Shown here: in pieces, positions 34,726 through 43,365 of the stretch | Numbering within the stretch: the first letter of the stretch is position 1 | Layout of the letters: the number at the start of each line of letters is the position of its first letter | Assembly (NCBI RefSeq): GCF_000014745.1 | Contig: NC_008347.1 | Span: 372,001-436,000, forward strand | Direction: 5' to 3' | Origin: Maricaulis maris MCS10 | GTDB lineage: Bacteria > Pseudomonadota > Alphaproteobacteria > Caulobacterales > Maricaulaceae | DNA: 64,000 nucleotides | Position numbers and translations under genes: made by a program | The notes under the pieces: model-generated | Database searches by the model: none | What the model saw: only the letters and a program-made list of their open reading frames with translations | What the model was told of the DNA's origin: nothing

Positions 34726-35553
34726 CTAGGTCGCCACAAACGCCTTCTCGACGACAAAGTCCGCCGGTGCTGCATTCGAGCCTTCGACGAAATTGCGGTC
34801 GAGGCAGATCTGTTTGACGTCCCGCAAGAGGCCCTCAGATCCGCAGATCATCACCCGGTCTGATTCCGGGTCGAGGGGCGGAACGCCCAGGCGTTCGAAC
34901 AGTTCGCCGCTTTCGATCATGTCGGTGACGCGCCCCTTGATCGGGCCCTCTTCGCGGGTGACCGAGGCGAAATGGACCAGTTTCTCCCGGGCGAATTCGC
35001 CGATCAGCTCGTCATCCTTCACGGCGGCAACGAGCTCATTGCCATAGGTCAGCTCGGCGGCTTCGCGGCAGGTATGAGTGAGGATGACCTGGTCGAATTT
35101 CTCATAGGTCTCCGGATCGCGGATCAGGCTGGCAAAGGGCGCAATGCCGGTGCCGGTCGAGATCATGTAGAGACGCTTGCCGGGCTTGAGCGCATCGAGC
35201 ACCAGCGTGCCGGTCGGCTTGCGGCCGAGGAGGACTTCATCGCCTTGCTTGATGTGCTGGAGGCGCGAAGTCAAAGGCCCGTCGGGTACCTTGATCGAGT
35301 AAAAATCGAGGGCCTCATCCCAGAACGGGCTGGCCAGCGAATAGGCGCGCAGCAGCGGTTTGCCGTCTTCCTTGGGCAGGCCGATCATGATGAATTCGCC
35401 GGAACGGAAGCGGAAGGCATCCGGACGGGTGATCCGGAAATGGAAGAGCCGGTCGGTGTAATGGGTCACCGACAATACCGTCTCGACCGTGAACGGGCCG
35501 GGCTTGGCGGAAACGGCATTTTTCTTGGCAGGCGCTGTCGCGGTCATCGTCAT
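34726..35553 (-). CDS. fpr: Ferredoxin--NADP(+) reductase
   Basis: A 275-residue FAD-dependent ferredoxin/flavodoxin-NADP reductase. The FAD motif RAYSLASP is near residue 89, the NADP-binding STGTGIAPFASLIRD near 151, and the family-typical tail VEKAFVAT closes the protein. It follows cysK by 43 bases on the same strand and probably ends the sulfur operon, where it could supply reduced ferredoxin to sulfite reductase. Housekeeping roles in oxidative stress are also known for this family. Confidence 0.9.
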   Translation of the reverse strand: MTMTATAPAKKNAVSAKPGPFTVETVLSVTHYTDRLFHFRITRPDAFRFRSGEFIMIGLPKEDGKPLLRAYSLASPFWDEALDFYSIKVPDGPLTSRLQHIKQGDEVLLGRKPTGTLVLDALKPGKRLYMISTGTGIAPFASLIRDPETYEKFDQVILTHTCREAAELTYGNELVAAVKDDELIGEFAREKLVHFASVTREEGPIKGRVTDMIESGELFERLGVPPLDPESDRVMICGSEGLLRDVKQICLDRNFVEGSNAAPADFVVEKAFVAT

Positions 35554-35596
35554 GGTCTCGTACTCGGTTTCGGGTGGGGTCTGTCGGTTTGAAGCG

Positions 35597-36619
35597 TCAG
35601 GCCGTCACGCGCGGCGTTTCGGTATCGGCCCAGGGCGGAACAGGCAAGCCCCGCGAGGACAGGAAGTCCGGGTTGAACAGCTTGCCGGCATAGCGCGCAC
35701 CGCTGTCACACAACATGGTGACGATGGTCTTGCCGGGACCCAGATCGCGAGCCAGGCGCATGGCGCCGGCGATATTGATGCCGGCTGAGCCACCCAGGGA
35801 CAGGCCCTCGGTTTTCACGAGATCAAACAGGATGGGCAGCATTTCGGCGTCTTCGATGCGGTAGACATGGGAGACCTCGAGGCCTTCCAGATTACCGGTG
35901 ATGCGGTTGACGCCAATGCCTTCGGTGATCGATGAGCCTTCGCCCTTCAGCTCGCCCTTGGTGTAGTAGTTATAGAGGGCGGCGCCCGCCGGGTCGGCGG
36001 CTCCGATGGCGATGTCCGGCTTGTGGGCGCGCAGGGCGTCGGCGACACCGGCCAGCGTGCCACCCGAACCGACCGCACAGATGAAACCGTCGATATCACC
36101 GCCGGTCTGCTGCCAGATTTCCGGGCCGGTGGTCAGCGCATGGGCGCGCTTGTTGGCGAGATTGTCGAACTGGTTGGCCCAGATCGCGCCCTTGGGCTGG
36201 CTCTCATTGAGCTCTTCGGCGAGGCGGCGCGAATAATGGACGAAGTGGTTGGGGCTGGAGAAGGGCGCCGCGTCGACCTCGATCAGGCGGGCACCAAAGG
36301 AGCGGATCGCCGCCTTCTTCTCTTCCGACTGGGTGCGCGGCATGACGATGATGACGTCATAGCCCAGCGCGCCGCCGACCAGGGCGAGGCCGATACCGGT
36401 ATTGCCGGCTGTACCCTCGACGATGGTGCCACCGGGTTTCAGGGATCCGTCAGCTTCCGCTTCGCGCACGATATTGAGCGCGGCGCGGTCTTTCACCGAA
36501 CCGCCCGGATTGAGGAATTCGGCCTTGCCGAGGATTTCGCATCCCGTCGCGTCGGACGGACCGTCCAGCCGGATCAGCGGCGTATGGCCAATCAGGTCGA
36601 GCACATGTTGGGCAGACAC
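35597..36619 (-). CDS. cysK: Cysteine synthase A
   Basis: A 340-residue PLP-dependent O-acetylserine sulfhydrylase, making cysteine from O-acetylserine and sulfide. The PLP lysine lies in NPGGSVKDRAAL near residue 39, the phosphate-binding GTAGNTGIGLA near 70, and the later SGGTLAGVADAL and LGGSAGINIAGA loops are intact. The start is GTG 36619, which follows AAAGGA; the ORF runs much further upstream into cysH and has no similarity there. It is the last biosynthetic step of the operon. Confidence 0.92.
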   Translation of the reverse strand: MSAQHVLDLIGHTPLIRLDGPSDATGCEILGKAEFLNPGGSVKDRAALNIVREAEADGSLKPGGTIVEGTAGNTGIGLALVGGALGYDVIIVMPRTQSEEKKAAIRSFGARLIEVDAAPFSSPNHFVHYSRRLAEELNESQPKGAIWANQFDNLANKRAHALTTGPEIWQQTGGDIDGFICAVGSGGTLAGVADALRAHKPDIAIGAADPAGAALYNYYTKGELKGEGSSITEGIGVNRITGNLEGLEVSHVYRIEDAEMLPILFDLVKTEGLSLGGSAGINIAGAMRLARDLGPGKTIVTMLCDSGARYAGKLFNPDFLSSRGLPVPPWADTETPRVTA

Positions 36620-36645
36620 TGGCAGTGTCCTTTCGTGAGTTCTTG

Positions 36646-37770
36646 TTATTCCGCAGCGACGTGTTCGGCCGCATTCTGGGCCGGAGAATGAATGCCGCAC
36701 TCGGTCTTGGACTGGCCAATCCAGCGGCCCGAGCGGATGTCGCCATTGCCCTGGACCGGCGCGGTACAGGTCCAGCAACCGATCGAGGCATACCCCATAT
36801 CGGTCAGCGGGTGTCGCGGCAAATCGAAGCGCTGGAAATAACCCTCGATCGCGGCGGCATCCCAATTGGCGAGCGGATTGACCCGGATGCGGCCATTGAT
36901 GCGCTCGACGACGGGCAGCGCCATGCGACCGCCGCCATGGAAGCGTTTGCGCCCGGTGATCAGGGCGTCATAGTCGCCGATGATCCCGTCCAGCGGCCGT
37001 ACCTTGCGCAAGGTACAGCAGGCGTCGGGATCCCGGCGCCACAGACGCTCGTCGTTGTCTTCCTCGGCCACCGCGTCGGCATCCGGCGTCAGGAGGCGGA
37101 GATTGGTCAGTCCGAGCTGATCAGTGAGCTGACGCTGGTATTGTTCGGTCTGGGCAAACAGGCGGCCGGTATCGAGAAAAATGACGGGGGTCGCCGGATC
37201 GATCTGCGCGATCATGTGCAGGCCGACGGCCGCCTCCGCCCCGAAGGACGACATGATGGCGATCTTGCCGACCCATTTGTTCTCGATGGCGTCGCGCAGA
37301 ATCTCCTGCGGGGTCATGTCGCGATAGCGGGCATTCAGCGCGGCGAGATCGTCCTCGGGTCGTTTGTGGCGATGGCGGAAGAGCGGTGTGACATTGCCCC
37401 GGCCCGGCTGGTAGGCATGGGCGAAGCGGGTGCGGGCACGGGCCCAGTCGGCTTCCAGCCCCTTGCGATCGGGATCGACATCGTCGAAGCCGACGCGGAT
37501 CAGGTGCTGGGCCTGGTCGGGGATGAGGTCGCCGACCGCGCGCAGCTTGCCGGCATAGCCGGCCCGTTCGCGCAGCTGGGTCGCCAGGGAAAAGCCCCGG
37601 CCGTCATTGAATTTGGGAAAGCGGATGTCGACGCGGACAGCGCCGACGATCTCGGTACTGGCTTCGCGCCAGTCGGCATCGCCGTCCAGCTCCACGATCC
37701 GTCCGCCACCGGCGGCCAGTTGGGCGTCGATAATGGGGCGGGTGTCGTCTTTGCGATCAAGCGTCAGCAT
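36646..37770 (-). CDS. cysH: DUF934-APS reductase fusion
   Basis: A 374-residue protein that fuses two usually separate neighbours. Residues 1 to about 125 match DUF934, a small protein always near sulfite reduction genes (ADWREASTEIVGAVRVDIRF, RGFSLATQLRERAGYAGKLR). Residues about 145-374 are an adenylyl-sulfate reductase: the PP-motif-like IMSSFGAEAAVGLH, paired cysteines CCTLRKVRPL, CWTC and the catalytic ECGIH. The CC...CxxC pattern indicates a 4Fe-4S APS reductase rather than a PAPS reductase. ATG 37770 overlaps the sulfite reductase end by 14 bases. It reduces APS to sulfite. Confidence 0.9.
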   Translation of the reverse strand: MLTLDRKDDTRPIIDAQLAAGGGRIVELDGDADWREASTEIVGAVRVDIRFPKFNDGRGFSLATQLRERAGYAGKLRAVGDLIPDQAQHLIRVGFDDVDPDRKGLEADWARARTRFAHAYQPGRGNVTPLFRHRHKRPEDDLAALNARYRDMTPQEILRDAIENKWVGKIAIMSSFGAEAAVGLHMIAQIDPATPVIFLDTGRLFAQTEQYQRQLTDQLGLTNLRLLTPDADAVAEEDNDERLWRRDPDACCTLRKVRPLDGIIGDYDALITGRKRFHGGGRMALPVVERINGRIRVNPLANWDAAAIEGYFQRFDLPRHPLTDMGYASIGCWTCTAPVQGNGDIRSGRWIGQSKTECGIHSPAQNAAEHVAAE

Positions 37771-39394
37771 AAATGGCCTCCTTGAAGGCGTCGGATCCGA
37801 CACGGCGCAGCGTGTCGATGAAGCGCTCGTCTGAGGCGCGGATGTCGAGATAGGTTTCCAGCAGGCGGGCAATGGCGGCGGGCACGTCCTCGCCAGCGAG
37901 GCCCTTGCCGATGATCGAGCCGATGGCAGCATCGGCCCCGAAGGCCCCGCCCAGCGTGATCTGGTAGAATTCCTCGCCGCGCTTGTCGACGCCGAGCACG
38001 CCGATATGGGCGACATGGTGGTGTCCGCAGGCATTGATGCAGCCATCGATCTTGATGGTCACATCACCGGCTTTCTCCGACAGGCCCTTTTCTTCCAGCA
38101 GGCTGGAAATCGCCTGGGCGATCGGGATCGAGCGGGCATTGGCCAGGTTGCAATAATCCAGACCCGGGCAGGCGACGATATCGGTGGCAAGGCCGGCATT
38201 GGCGACGGCGAGACCGGCCTCGACCAGCCCGTTCCACACCGCTTCCAGATCATCATTGCGGACATGCGGCAGGATCAGGTTCTGGTCCGGCGTGGCGCGG
38301 ATCTCGTCGAAGCCATAGCGCTCGGCGAGGTCGGCGACGGCGTCCATCTGGGCGTCGGTGATATCGCCCGGCGTGCCGCCGATGGGTTTCAGGGAGATCA
38401 CCAGCGAAGACAGGCCGTTCACCGCATGGTCACGGCGATTGCGATCGAGCCAGCGGGCGAAGGCGCGGTTTTCCGTCACCGGTACCGGCGCGGGATCGGC
38501 CTGTTTCGGCTTGCCGAAAAAGGCGCGGATGCGGGCGATTTCCTCGGCCGGGAGTTTCAGCTCACCATCCCGGATCACGGCCCATTCATCCTCGACCTGA
38601 CGGCCGTATTCCTCGGCGCCCAGCGCCTCGACCAGGATCTTGATCCGGGCCTTGTAGAGATTGTCGCGGCGGCCGTGCTGATTATACACGCGCAGGCAGG
38701 CGGTCAGGTAGGACAACAGGTCCTCCGGCGCCAGGAAGGGATTGATCAGCTGGCCCAGGCGCGGCGTGCGGCCCTGGCCGCCTCCGACCCAGACCTCAAA
38801 CCCGGTCTTGCCGGCCTCGTTCCGGACGATCTGCAGGCCGATATCATGCACGCGGATCCCGGCACGGTCGGCTTTCGCCCCGTTGACGGCGATCTTGAAC
38901 TTGCGCGGCAGGAAGGTGAATTCCGGGTGGAAGCTCGACCATTGCCGGACGATCTCGGCCCAGGGGCGACCATCTTCCAGCTCGTCCGCCGCTGCGCCCG
39001 CAAACGGGTCGGCGGTGACATTGCGGATGCAATTGCCCGAGGTCTGGATGGCGTGCATTTCGACGGCGGCGAGGCGGTCGAGAATGTCGGGAATGTCGAC
39101 CAGGGCCGGCCAGTTGTATTGCAGGTTCTGGCGCGTCGTGAAGTGGCCATAGCCGCGGTCATAGTCGCGCGCGATACCGGCCAGGGTCCGCATCTGGGTG
39201 CTGTTGAAAGTCCCGTAGGGGATGGCAACCCGCAGCATGTAGGCGTGCAGCTGCAGATAGACGCCATTCATCAGGCGCAGCGGCTTGAACTGGTCCTCGG
39301 TCAGACGACCATCGAGGCGGCGCGTCACCTGGTCGCGAAACTCCGCGATCCGGTCGGCCACCATGGCGTGGTCATAGCTGTCATACTTGTACAT
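37757..39394 (-). CDS. cysI: Sulfite reductase hemoprotein (nitrite/sulfite reductase family)
   Basis: A 545-residue siroheme/4Fe-4S reductase, reducing sulfite to sulfide with six electrons. The cluster- and siroheme-binding cysteines are visible as CPGLDYCNLANARSIP near residue 417 and GCINACGHHHVAHIGVLG near residue 456; substrate-binding arginines lie in FTTRQNLQYNWP and GNCIRNVTADPFAG. No CysJ flavoprotein is nearby, so electrons probably come from ferredoxin via the downstream fpr product. Nitrite use cannot be excluded, but the operon is for sulfur. Confidence 0.92.
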   Translation of the reverse strand: MYKYDSYDHAMVADRIAEFRDQVTRRLDGRLTEDQFKPLRLMNGVYLQLHAYMLRVAIPYGTFNSTQMRTLAGIARDYDRGYGHFTTRQNLQYNWPALVDIPDILDRLAAVEMHAIQTSGNCIRNVTADPFAGAAADELEDGRPWAEIVRQWSSFHPEFTFLPRKFKIAVNGAKADRAGIRVHDIGLQIVRNEAGKTGFEVWVGGGQGRTPRLGQLINPFLAPEDLLSYLTACLRVYNQHGRRDNLYKARIKILVEALGAEEYGRQVEDEWAVIRDGELKLPAEEIARIRAFFGKPKQADPAPVPVTENRAFARWLDRNRRDHAVNGLSSLVISLKPIGGTPGDITDAQMDAVADLAERYGFDEIRATPDQNLILPHVRNDDLEAVWNGLVEAGLAVANAGLATDIVACPGLDYCNLANARSIPIAQAISSLLEEKGLSEKAGDVTIKIDGCINACGHHHVAHIGVLGVDKRGEEFYQITLGGAFGADAAIGSIIGKGLAGEDVPAAIARLLETYLDIRASDERFIDTLRRVGSDAFKEAIYADA

Positions 39395-39397
39395 GGC

Positions 39398-39673
39398 TCA
39401 GGCCGTCGCTTGTGTGTGGGTGGAACCGGTGGTCGGACCGGTCAGGCGGATGCCCTCGCGGCGCCACTTCTGGCCGCCGGGCCGGTCTTCTTCGAGTTCG
39501 ATCAGATAGGCGCCAACGGCGATGTGGCTTTCATCCGAGGCGATTTCGAGCGTCGCATCGGCCTGGTCCTCGTCGAGACGGGCGGCTTCGGCGAGTTCGG
39601 TCGTCCACTGGCCGGTCGCGGTGCGATAGATCACCCGGCCATCGGTGAGGCGGTTGGCGGTGACGGTCTTCAT
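39398..39673 (-). CDS. DUF2849 protein
   Basis: A 91-residue soluble protein with N-terminal KTVTANRLTDGRVIYRTATG and an acidic middle, matching DUF2849, which in alphaproteobacteria sits between siroheme synthase and sulfite reductase genes. It overlaps the cysG stop by 4 bases (ATGA) and is 3 bases from cysI. Its role is unknown; a helper of siroheme insertion or electron transfer to sulfite reductase is plausible from the context. Confidence 0.88.
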   Translation of the reverse strand: MKTVTANRLTDGRVIYRTATGQWTTELAEAARLDEDQADATLEIASDESHIAVGAYLIELEEDRPGGQKWRREGIRLTGPTTGSTHTQATA

Positions 39674-41064
39674 GCGAATTGCTCCTGCCCGGCAGAGGCC
39701 CGGGCGCTCGTGAGGGCGGCCCCGGCCACTTCGCCGACAATCATGATGGTGGGCCCGGAAATGGCTTCGCGTTCAACCAGGGCGGCGAGATCACCGAGCG
39801 TGCCGAAGACGCGGCGCTCCGTGTCCAGCGTACCGTTCTCGACAAGAGCGACCGGGGTGGCGGGATCGCGTCCGGCCTCAATCATCTTCGCCTGGATATC
39901 CGGCGCAGCCCCGACTCCCATGTAGAAGACCGTCGTGGAATTGGGGGCTGACAGGGCCCGGTAGTCCGCGTCCGGCCCGTCCTGCTTGACGACACCAGAG
40001 GCAAACGTCACCGACTGGGCATGGTCGCGATGGGTCAGCGGGATGCCGGCCGAGGCGGCGCAGGCGACCGCAGCCGTGATGCCCGGCGTGACCTCGGCCT
40101 TGATGCCGGCAGCGCGGACTACGTCCAGCTCTTCGCCGCCGCGGCCGAAGACGAAGGGATCGCCGCCCTTGATGCGGACCACGCGCTGACCCTTGCGGGC
40201 CTCGCGGACCAGGATTTCGCCGATCTGCTCCTGCGGTACAGGGTGATGGCCCTTGGTCTTGCCGACATCGATGCGCAGGGCATCACGGCGGGCCAGATCC
40301 ATCACGCCTTGCGAGACGAGGCGGTCATGCACGATCACATCGGCTTCGCGCAGCAGGCGGGCGGCCTTGAGGGTGAGGAGGTCGGGATCACCGGGACCGG
40401 CGCCGACCAGGTGGACAATGCCGGCCCTGGCGGACGTCTCGCCATTCAGTTCGCGCAGCATTTCGCGGCGGGCGCCGGCCTTGTCGCCGCTGAGGGCGAG
40501 GTCGCGGGCCTTGCCGCGCAGGGCGCGTTCCCAGAAGGCGCGGCGGTCGTCGAACTTGCCCAGCACGGATTTCACCGTGCCGCGCAGCCCGCGGGCGAGA
40601 TCGGCGATATCACCGATCCGGGCCGGCAGGATCTGTTCGATTGCGGCGCGGATATCAACCGAGAGGACCGGGGCAGCGCCGCCGGACGCGATCGAGACGA
40701 CAATGCCGTCGCGGTCGACAATGGCCGGGGTCTGGAAATCCGAGGCGGCCGGGCTGTCGACGATATTGACCAGCGCGCCCTGGCTGCGACCCCAACGGGC
40801 CAACTTGGCCAGCGCGCGGTCTTCGCCGCCGGCCAGGAAAATCAATGTCGCGCCACGAAAGTCCCGCCGCGTCGGCACACGGCGGATGATCTTCGCATAC
40901 TGGGCAATATCCGAAGCAACAGGATCATGGGTCTCGCCGGTGAACCAAAGCAACCGGGCTGGGGAAGACGCGAACAGGCGTGCCTTTGGCTCGGCCATCG
41001 GGCCTTGCCCGACAACGATCACCGTCTGTCCATCTAGGGGAATGGAGGCAGGAAATACACGCAT
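39670..41064 (-). CDS. cysG: Siroheme synthase (CysG-type)
   Basis: A 464-residue multifunctional enzyme. Residues 1 to about 200 form the precorrin-2 dehydrogenase/ferrochelatase part, with the nucleotide-binding loop IVVGQGPMAEPKA (a variant of the usual GGGxVAxxK). Residues about 215-460 form uroporphyrinogen-III C-methyltransferase, with VHLVGAGPGDPDLLTLKAA and VVRIKGGDPFVFGRGGEEL. It makes siroheme for the sulfite reductase downstream. ATG 41064 is preferred; GTG 41070, two codons upstream, is possible. First gene of the sulfur operon. Confidence 0.92.
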   Translation of the reverse strand: MRVFPASIPLDGQTVIVVGQGPMAEPKARLFASSPARLLWFTGETHDPVASDIAQYAKIIRRVPTRRDFRGATLIFLAGGEDRALAKLARWGRSQGALVNIVDSPAASDFQTPAIVDRDGIVVSIASGGAAPVLSVDIRAAIEQILPARIGDIADLARGLRGTVKSVLGKFDDRRAFWERALRGKARDLALSGDKAGARREMLRELNGETSARAGIVHLVGAGPGDPDLLTLKAARLLREADVIVHDRLVSQGVMDLARRDALRIDVGKTKGHHPVPQEQIGEILVREARKGQRVVRIKGGDPFVFGRGGEELDVVRAAGIKAEVTPGITAAVACAASAGIPLTHRDHAQSVTFASGVVKQDGPDADYRALSAPNSTTVFYMGVGAAPDIQAKMIEAGRDPATPVALVENGTLDTERRVFGTLGDLAALVEREAISGPTIMIVGEVAGAALTSARASAGQEQFA

Positions 41065-41158
41065 GCTCACTCGTCCGATCCTGCGCCTTCGTGGCGCGAC
41101 GAGTTCAATATTTCTATTCGGTACAGTGATTTCAAACGACGATTATTGGCTTTTGACG

Positions 41159-41171
41159 TTAGAAAAACTAA
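41159..41171. promoter_or_regulatory. Candidate LysR-type site between cysG and lysR
   Basis: TTAG (41159-41162) and CTAA (41168-41171) are inverted over 5 bases, within an AT-rich island in the 116-bp divergent gap. CTAAT is the half-site I recall for GcvA-type LysR proteins, which the adjacent gene resembles. It lies just 9 bases before the lysR start. Confidence 0.4.
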
Positions 41172-41180
41172 TGTGGCGCC

Positions 41181-42116
41181 ATGGTTCAGACATCCCGCCT
41201 CCCGCCACTCAATGCCCTGCGCGCCTTCGAGGCCGCCGCGAGGCTTGAGAGTTTCGCCCGTGCCGCCGACGAGCTGGCGGTCACACCGGGCGCGATCAGC
41301 CAGCAGATCCGGCAATTGGAAGAGCATGTCGGCACGCCGCTGTTTGTCCGCCAGGGCCGCGGATTGATCCTGACCGAGGCTGGCCGCGCTGCAGCCGGCA
41401 TCACGTCGGAAGCTTTCGAGACCCTGGAACGCGCCGTCTCCCTGATGCGCCAGCCCGTCCATCGGCGCGCGCTGACCGTCTCGGTCGCGCCCTCCTTTGC
41501 CGGCAAGTGGCTGGCGCCGCGCCTGTTCCGCTTCCAGGAGGAAGTGCCCGGCGTCGAGGTCTGGATCGCCGCGACCTCGGAGCGGGTTGATCTGGCTGCC
41601 GGCGCGGCTGATCTGGGCATCCGCTATGGCCCGGGCGGCGACATGACCTTGAACGAAGAAACCCTGCTGCCCGAAGAAGTCCTGCCGGTCTGCTCGCCCG
41701 ACCTCTTGCGTGATGGCCCGGCGCTTAACCGCGCCCAGGATCTGCACGGCCAGACCCTGCTGCACGACGCCTCACCGGAGACCGAGGTCGACGGCGCCGA
41801 CTGGGCCTCCTGGCTCAAGGCGCGCGGGGCGCGAGGTGTTGATGTGTCGGGCGGCGTGCGCTTCAACCAGTCAGCCCTGGTCATTGACGCCGCCGTCGCC
41901 GGTCGCGGCGTCGCCCTGGCCAAGCGCGCCCTCGTGCAGAACGACCTCGCCAGTGGCCGCCTCGTCGCCCTCTTCCCCGACGGAACGACCCCGGTCCGCT
42001 CCGCCTATCACATCGTCACAGCGCGCAATCGCCCTCTGAGCCCGGATGCGCGGGCCTTCATCGCCTGGCTGAAAGCGGAAGCGCGGGTGCATGAGCATTC
42101 GGTGGATGAATTGTAG
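41181..42116 (+). CDS. LysR family regulator (GcvA-like)
   Basis: A 311-residue LysR-type regulator. The helix-turn-helix is at about residues 7-65 (PPLNALRAFEAAARLESFAR, LAVTPGAISQQIRQLEEHVG), and the rest is a periplasmic-binding-like effector domain (TVSVAPSFAGKWLAPRL, ADLGIRYGPGG). The subgroup looks GcvA-like. It is divergent from the cysG-fpr operon and so is probably its regulator, taking the part CysB plays in enterics; the effector is unknown. Confidence 0.88.
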   Translation: MVQTSRLPPLNALRAFEAAARLESFARAADELAVTPGAISQQIRQLEEHVGTPLFVRQGRGLILTEAGRAAAGITSEAFETLERAVSLMRQPVHRRALTVSVAPSFAGKWLAPRLFRFQEEVPGVEVWIAATSERVDLAAGAADLGIRYGPGGDMTLNEETLLPEEVLPVCSPDLLRDGPALNRAQDLHGQTLLHDASPETEVDGADWASWLKARGARGVDVSGGVRFNQSALVIDAAVAGRGVALAKRALVQNDLASGRLVALFPDGTTPVRSAYHIVTARNRPLSPDARAFIAWLKAEARVHEHSVDEL

Positions 42117-42219
42117 CGATTATTGAGGGGCGCTTTCGGGCACTCTGATCCATTCATCGCCTGCTGGCTGACAAGCGACCTACGGGTAGTTCCGCGCGCG
42201 GCGCCAGCCGTCCAAAACT

Positions 42220-42339
42220 CATTTTTCCCGGCCGGAGCCCCGCGAAAGCGGGGCGCAGAGCCGGGACCGACGGGCCTGTCCGGTGATGATGAGTTTCCCG
42301 TGGGTCCCGGATCGCGCGAATGCGCGTCCGGGAAAAATG
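42220..42339. repeat. Cloverleaf repeat type E
   Basis: Perfect 12-bp terminal inverted repeats CATTTTTCCCGG (42220-42231) and CCGGGAAAAATG (42328-42339) enclose GCCCCGC/GCGGGGC, a central CCGGGACC/GGTCCCGG stem and a CGCGC/GCGCG hairpin. It has the same plan as copies A-D but an unrelated terminal stem. It sits between two convergent genes. Confidence 0.85.
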
Positions 42340-42346
42340 GGCGGGT

Positions 42347-42976
42347 TTATCCGGTGGCAATGCACACCGGCACATAACCCGCGGCAATCGCCTTCACCGT
42401 CGGCTCAGGCGTCAGCACCTCCACCCGCTCCGGCAAAGCGTCCGGTCCCGCTGAATAGCCCTCGAACGACCAGGCCAAGACCTTGCCCTGCCAACGCACC
42501 AGCGGCCCCCCGGCGGGCGCGACCCGAAAGAACACGCCCTCCGGCAGATCTGACAGCATCGCCTCATACGTCACCTGCGCCCGCGACCGCGAGACCACCC
42601 GTGCCTTGTGCATCAACCGATCCATGTCCGGCGCGCGGTGCGGCAGGTCGGGATGGGCTTTGGCGAAGGCATCCCGAAACCGGTTGAAATCCTCGCGGCG
42701 GCATTCGCCGCAGGGGCGGTGTCCCGCGGCGAGGGCGACGGCTTCGTCGGTGAAGAAGAGCTCGGTGTAATTGCCCGGTTTCATCAGGTCGCGGCGGCGC
42801 GCCTTGAAGGCGAGCGTGCAGGTGACCCAGGCCTGGTGTTTCCAGCGTGCGGTGCCGAGTTGCTGGCGCTCATCATGCAGGATGCCGCGATTGCCCATCA
42901 GCGTGCCGCGGGCGGCGTGGGCGCAGATCTCGCCGGTTGGCGTGACGCGATTTTGCAGGGGTGAGGGGCGTGTCAT
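42347..42976 (-). CDS. Conserved hypothetical protein, 209 aa
   Basis: A soluble 209-residue protein. It starts MTRPSPLQNRVTPTGEICAH, continues with ARGTLMGNRGILHDERQQLG, and has a likely metal-binding HRPCGECRREDF near residue 105, somewhat like the zinc motif of Ada-type proteins. I recall similar uncharacterised proteins in other alphaproteobacteria but no function. ATG 42976 begins the conserved part; the upstream reading to 43039 enters the repeat region. It stands alone between two intergenic repeats. Confidence 0.75.
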   Translation of the reverse strand: MTRPSPLQNRVTPTGEICAHAARGTLMGNRGILHDERQQLGTARWKHQAWVTCTLAFKARRRDLMKPGNYTELFFTDEAVALAAGHRPCGECRREDFNRFRDAFAKAHPDLPHRAPDMDRLMHKARVVSRSRAQVTYEAMLSDLPEGVFFRVAPAGGPLVRWQGKVLAWSFEGYSAGPDALPERVEVLTPEPTVKAIAAGYVPVCIATG

Positions 42977-43032
42977 GGGTCGAGGGTGGCGTGGGCGGCG
43001 GCGCGGGGCAATCCGCTTCTTGTGCCCCACAT

Positions 43033-43152
43033 TTGTCATCCCCGCCGGATGTCCCGCGCAGGCGGGACGAAGAGCGGGGACCTAACGGGTTGCTACCAGT
43101 TAGGTCCCTGACTTGCGCCCGGCTTTCGCCGGGCTTCCATCAGGGATGACAA
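43033..43152. repeat. Cloverleaf repeat copy C
   Basis: Ends TTGTCATCCC and GGGATGACAA are as in copies A and B. Each internal hairpin has changed in a paired way: GTCCCGC/GCGGGAC, GGGACCTAAC/GTTAGGTCCC, GCCCGGC/GCCGGGC. It lacks the outer flanks shared by A and B. It lies between two divergent genes. Confidence 0.9.
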
Positions 43153-43365
43153 CGAAGGGAGCCGGTTGGCCGCCACGCGTCCCCGTTACCGCGATCATTC
43201 TGCAATTCACTCGCACTAACAAACAAAGGCGTGCGCAATCGGTCGCTTAAGGGGGAAAAGGCTTGACCCTTGCCGCGTTCACCATGTGAGTATGGGGTCA
43301 ATTCTGCGGCCCTCGACGGTCGCCGGCCCATTACACAGAGCGGGCGCAAGCCCGGGGTGAGGAGC

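Noticed and set aside
38006-39925. 639-codon plus-strand frame opposite sulfite reductase and DUF2849
   Set aside because: The opposite strand encodes the siroheme and cluster motifs of CysI and the CysG end; this frame has none.
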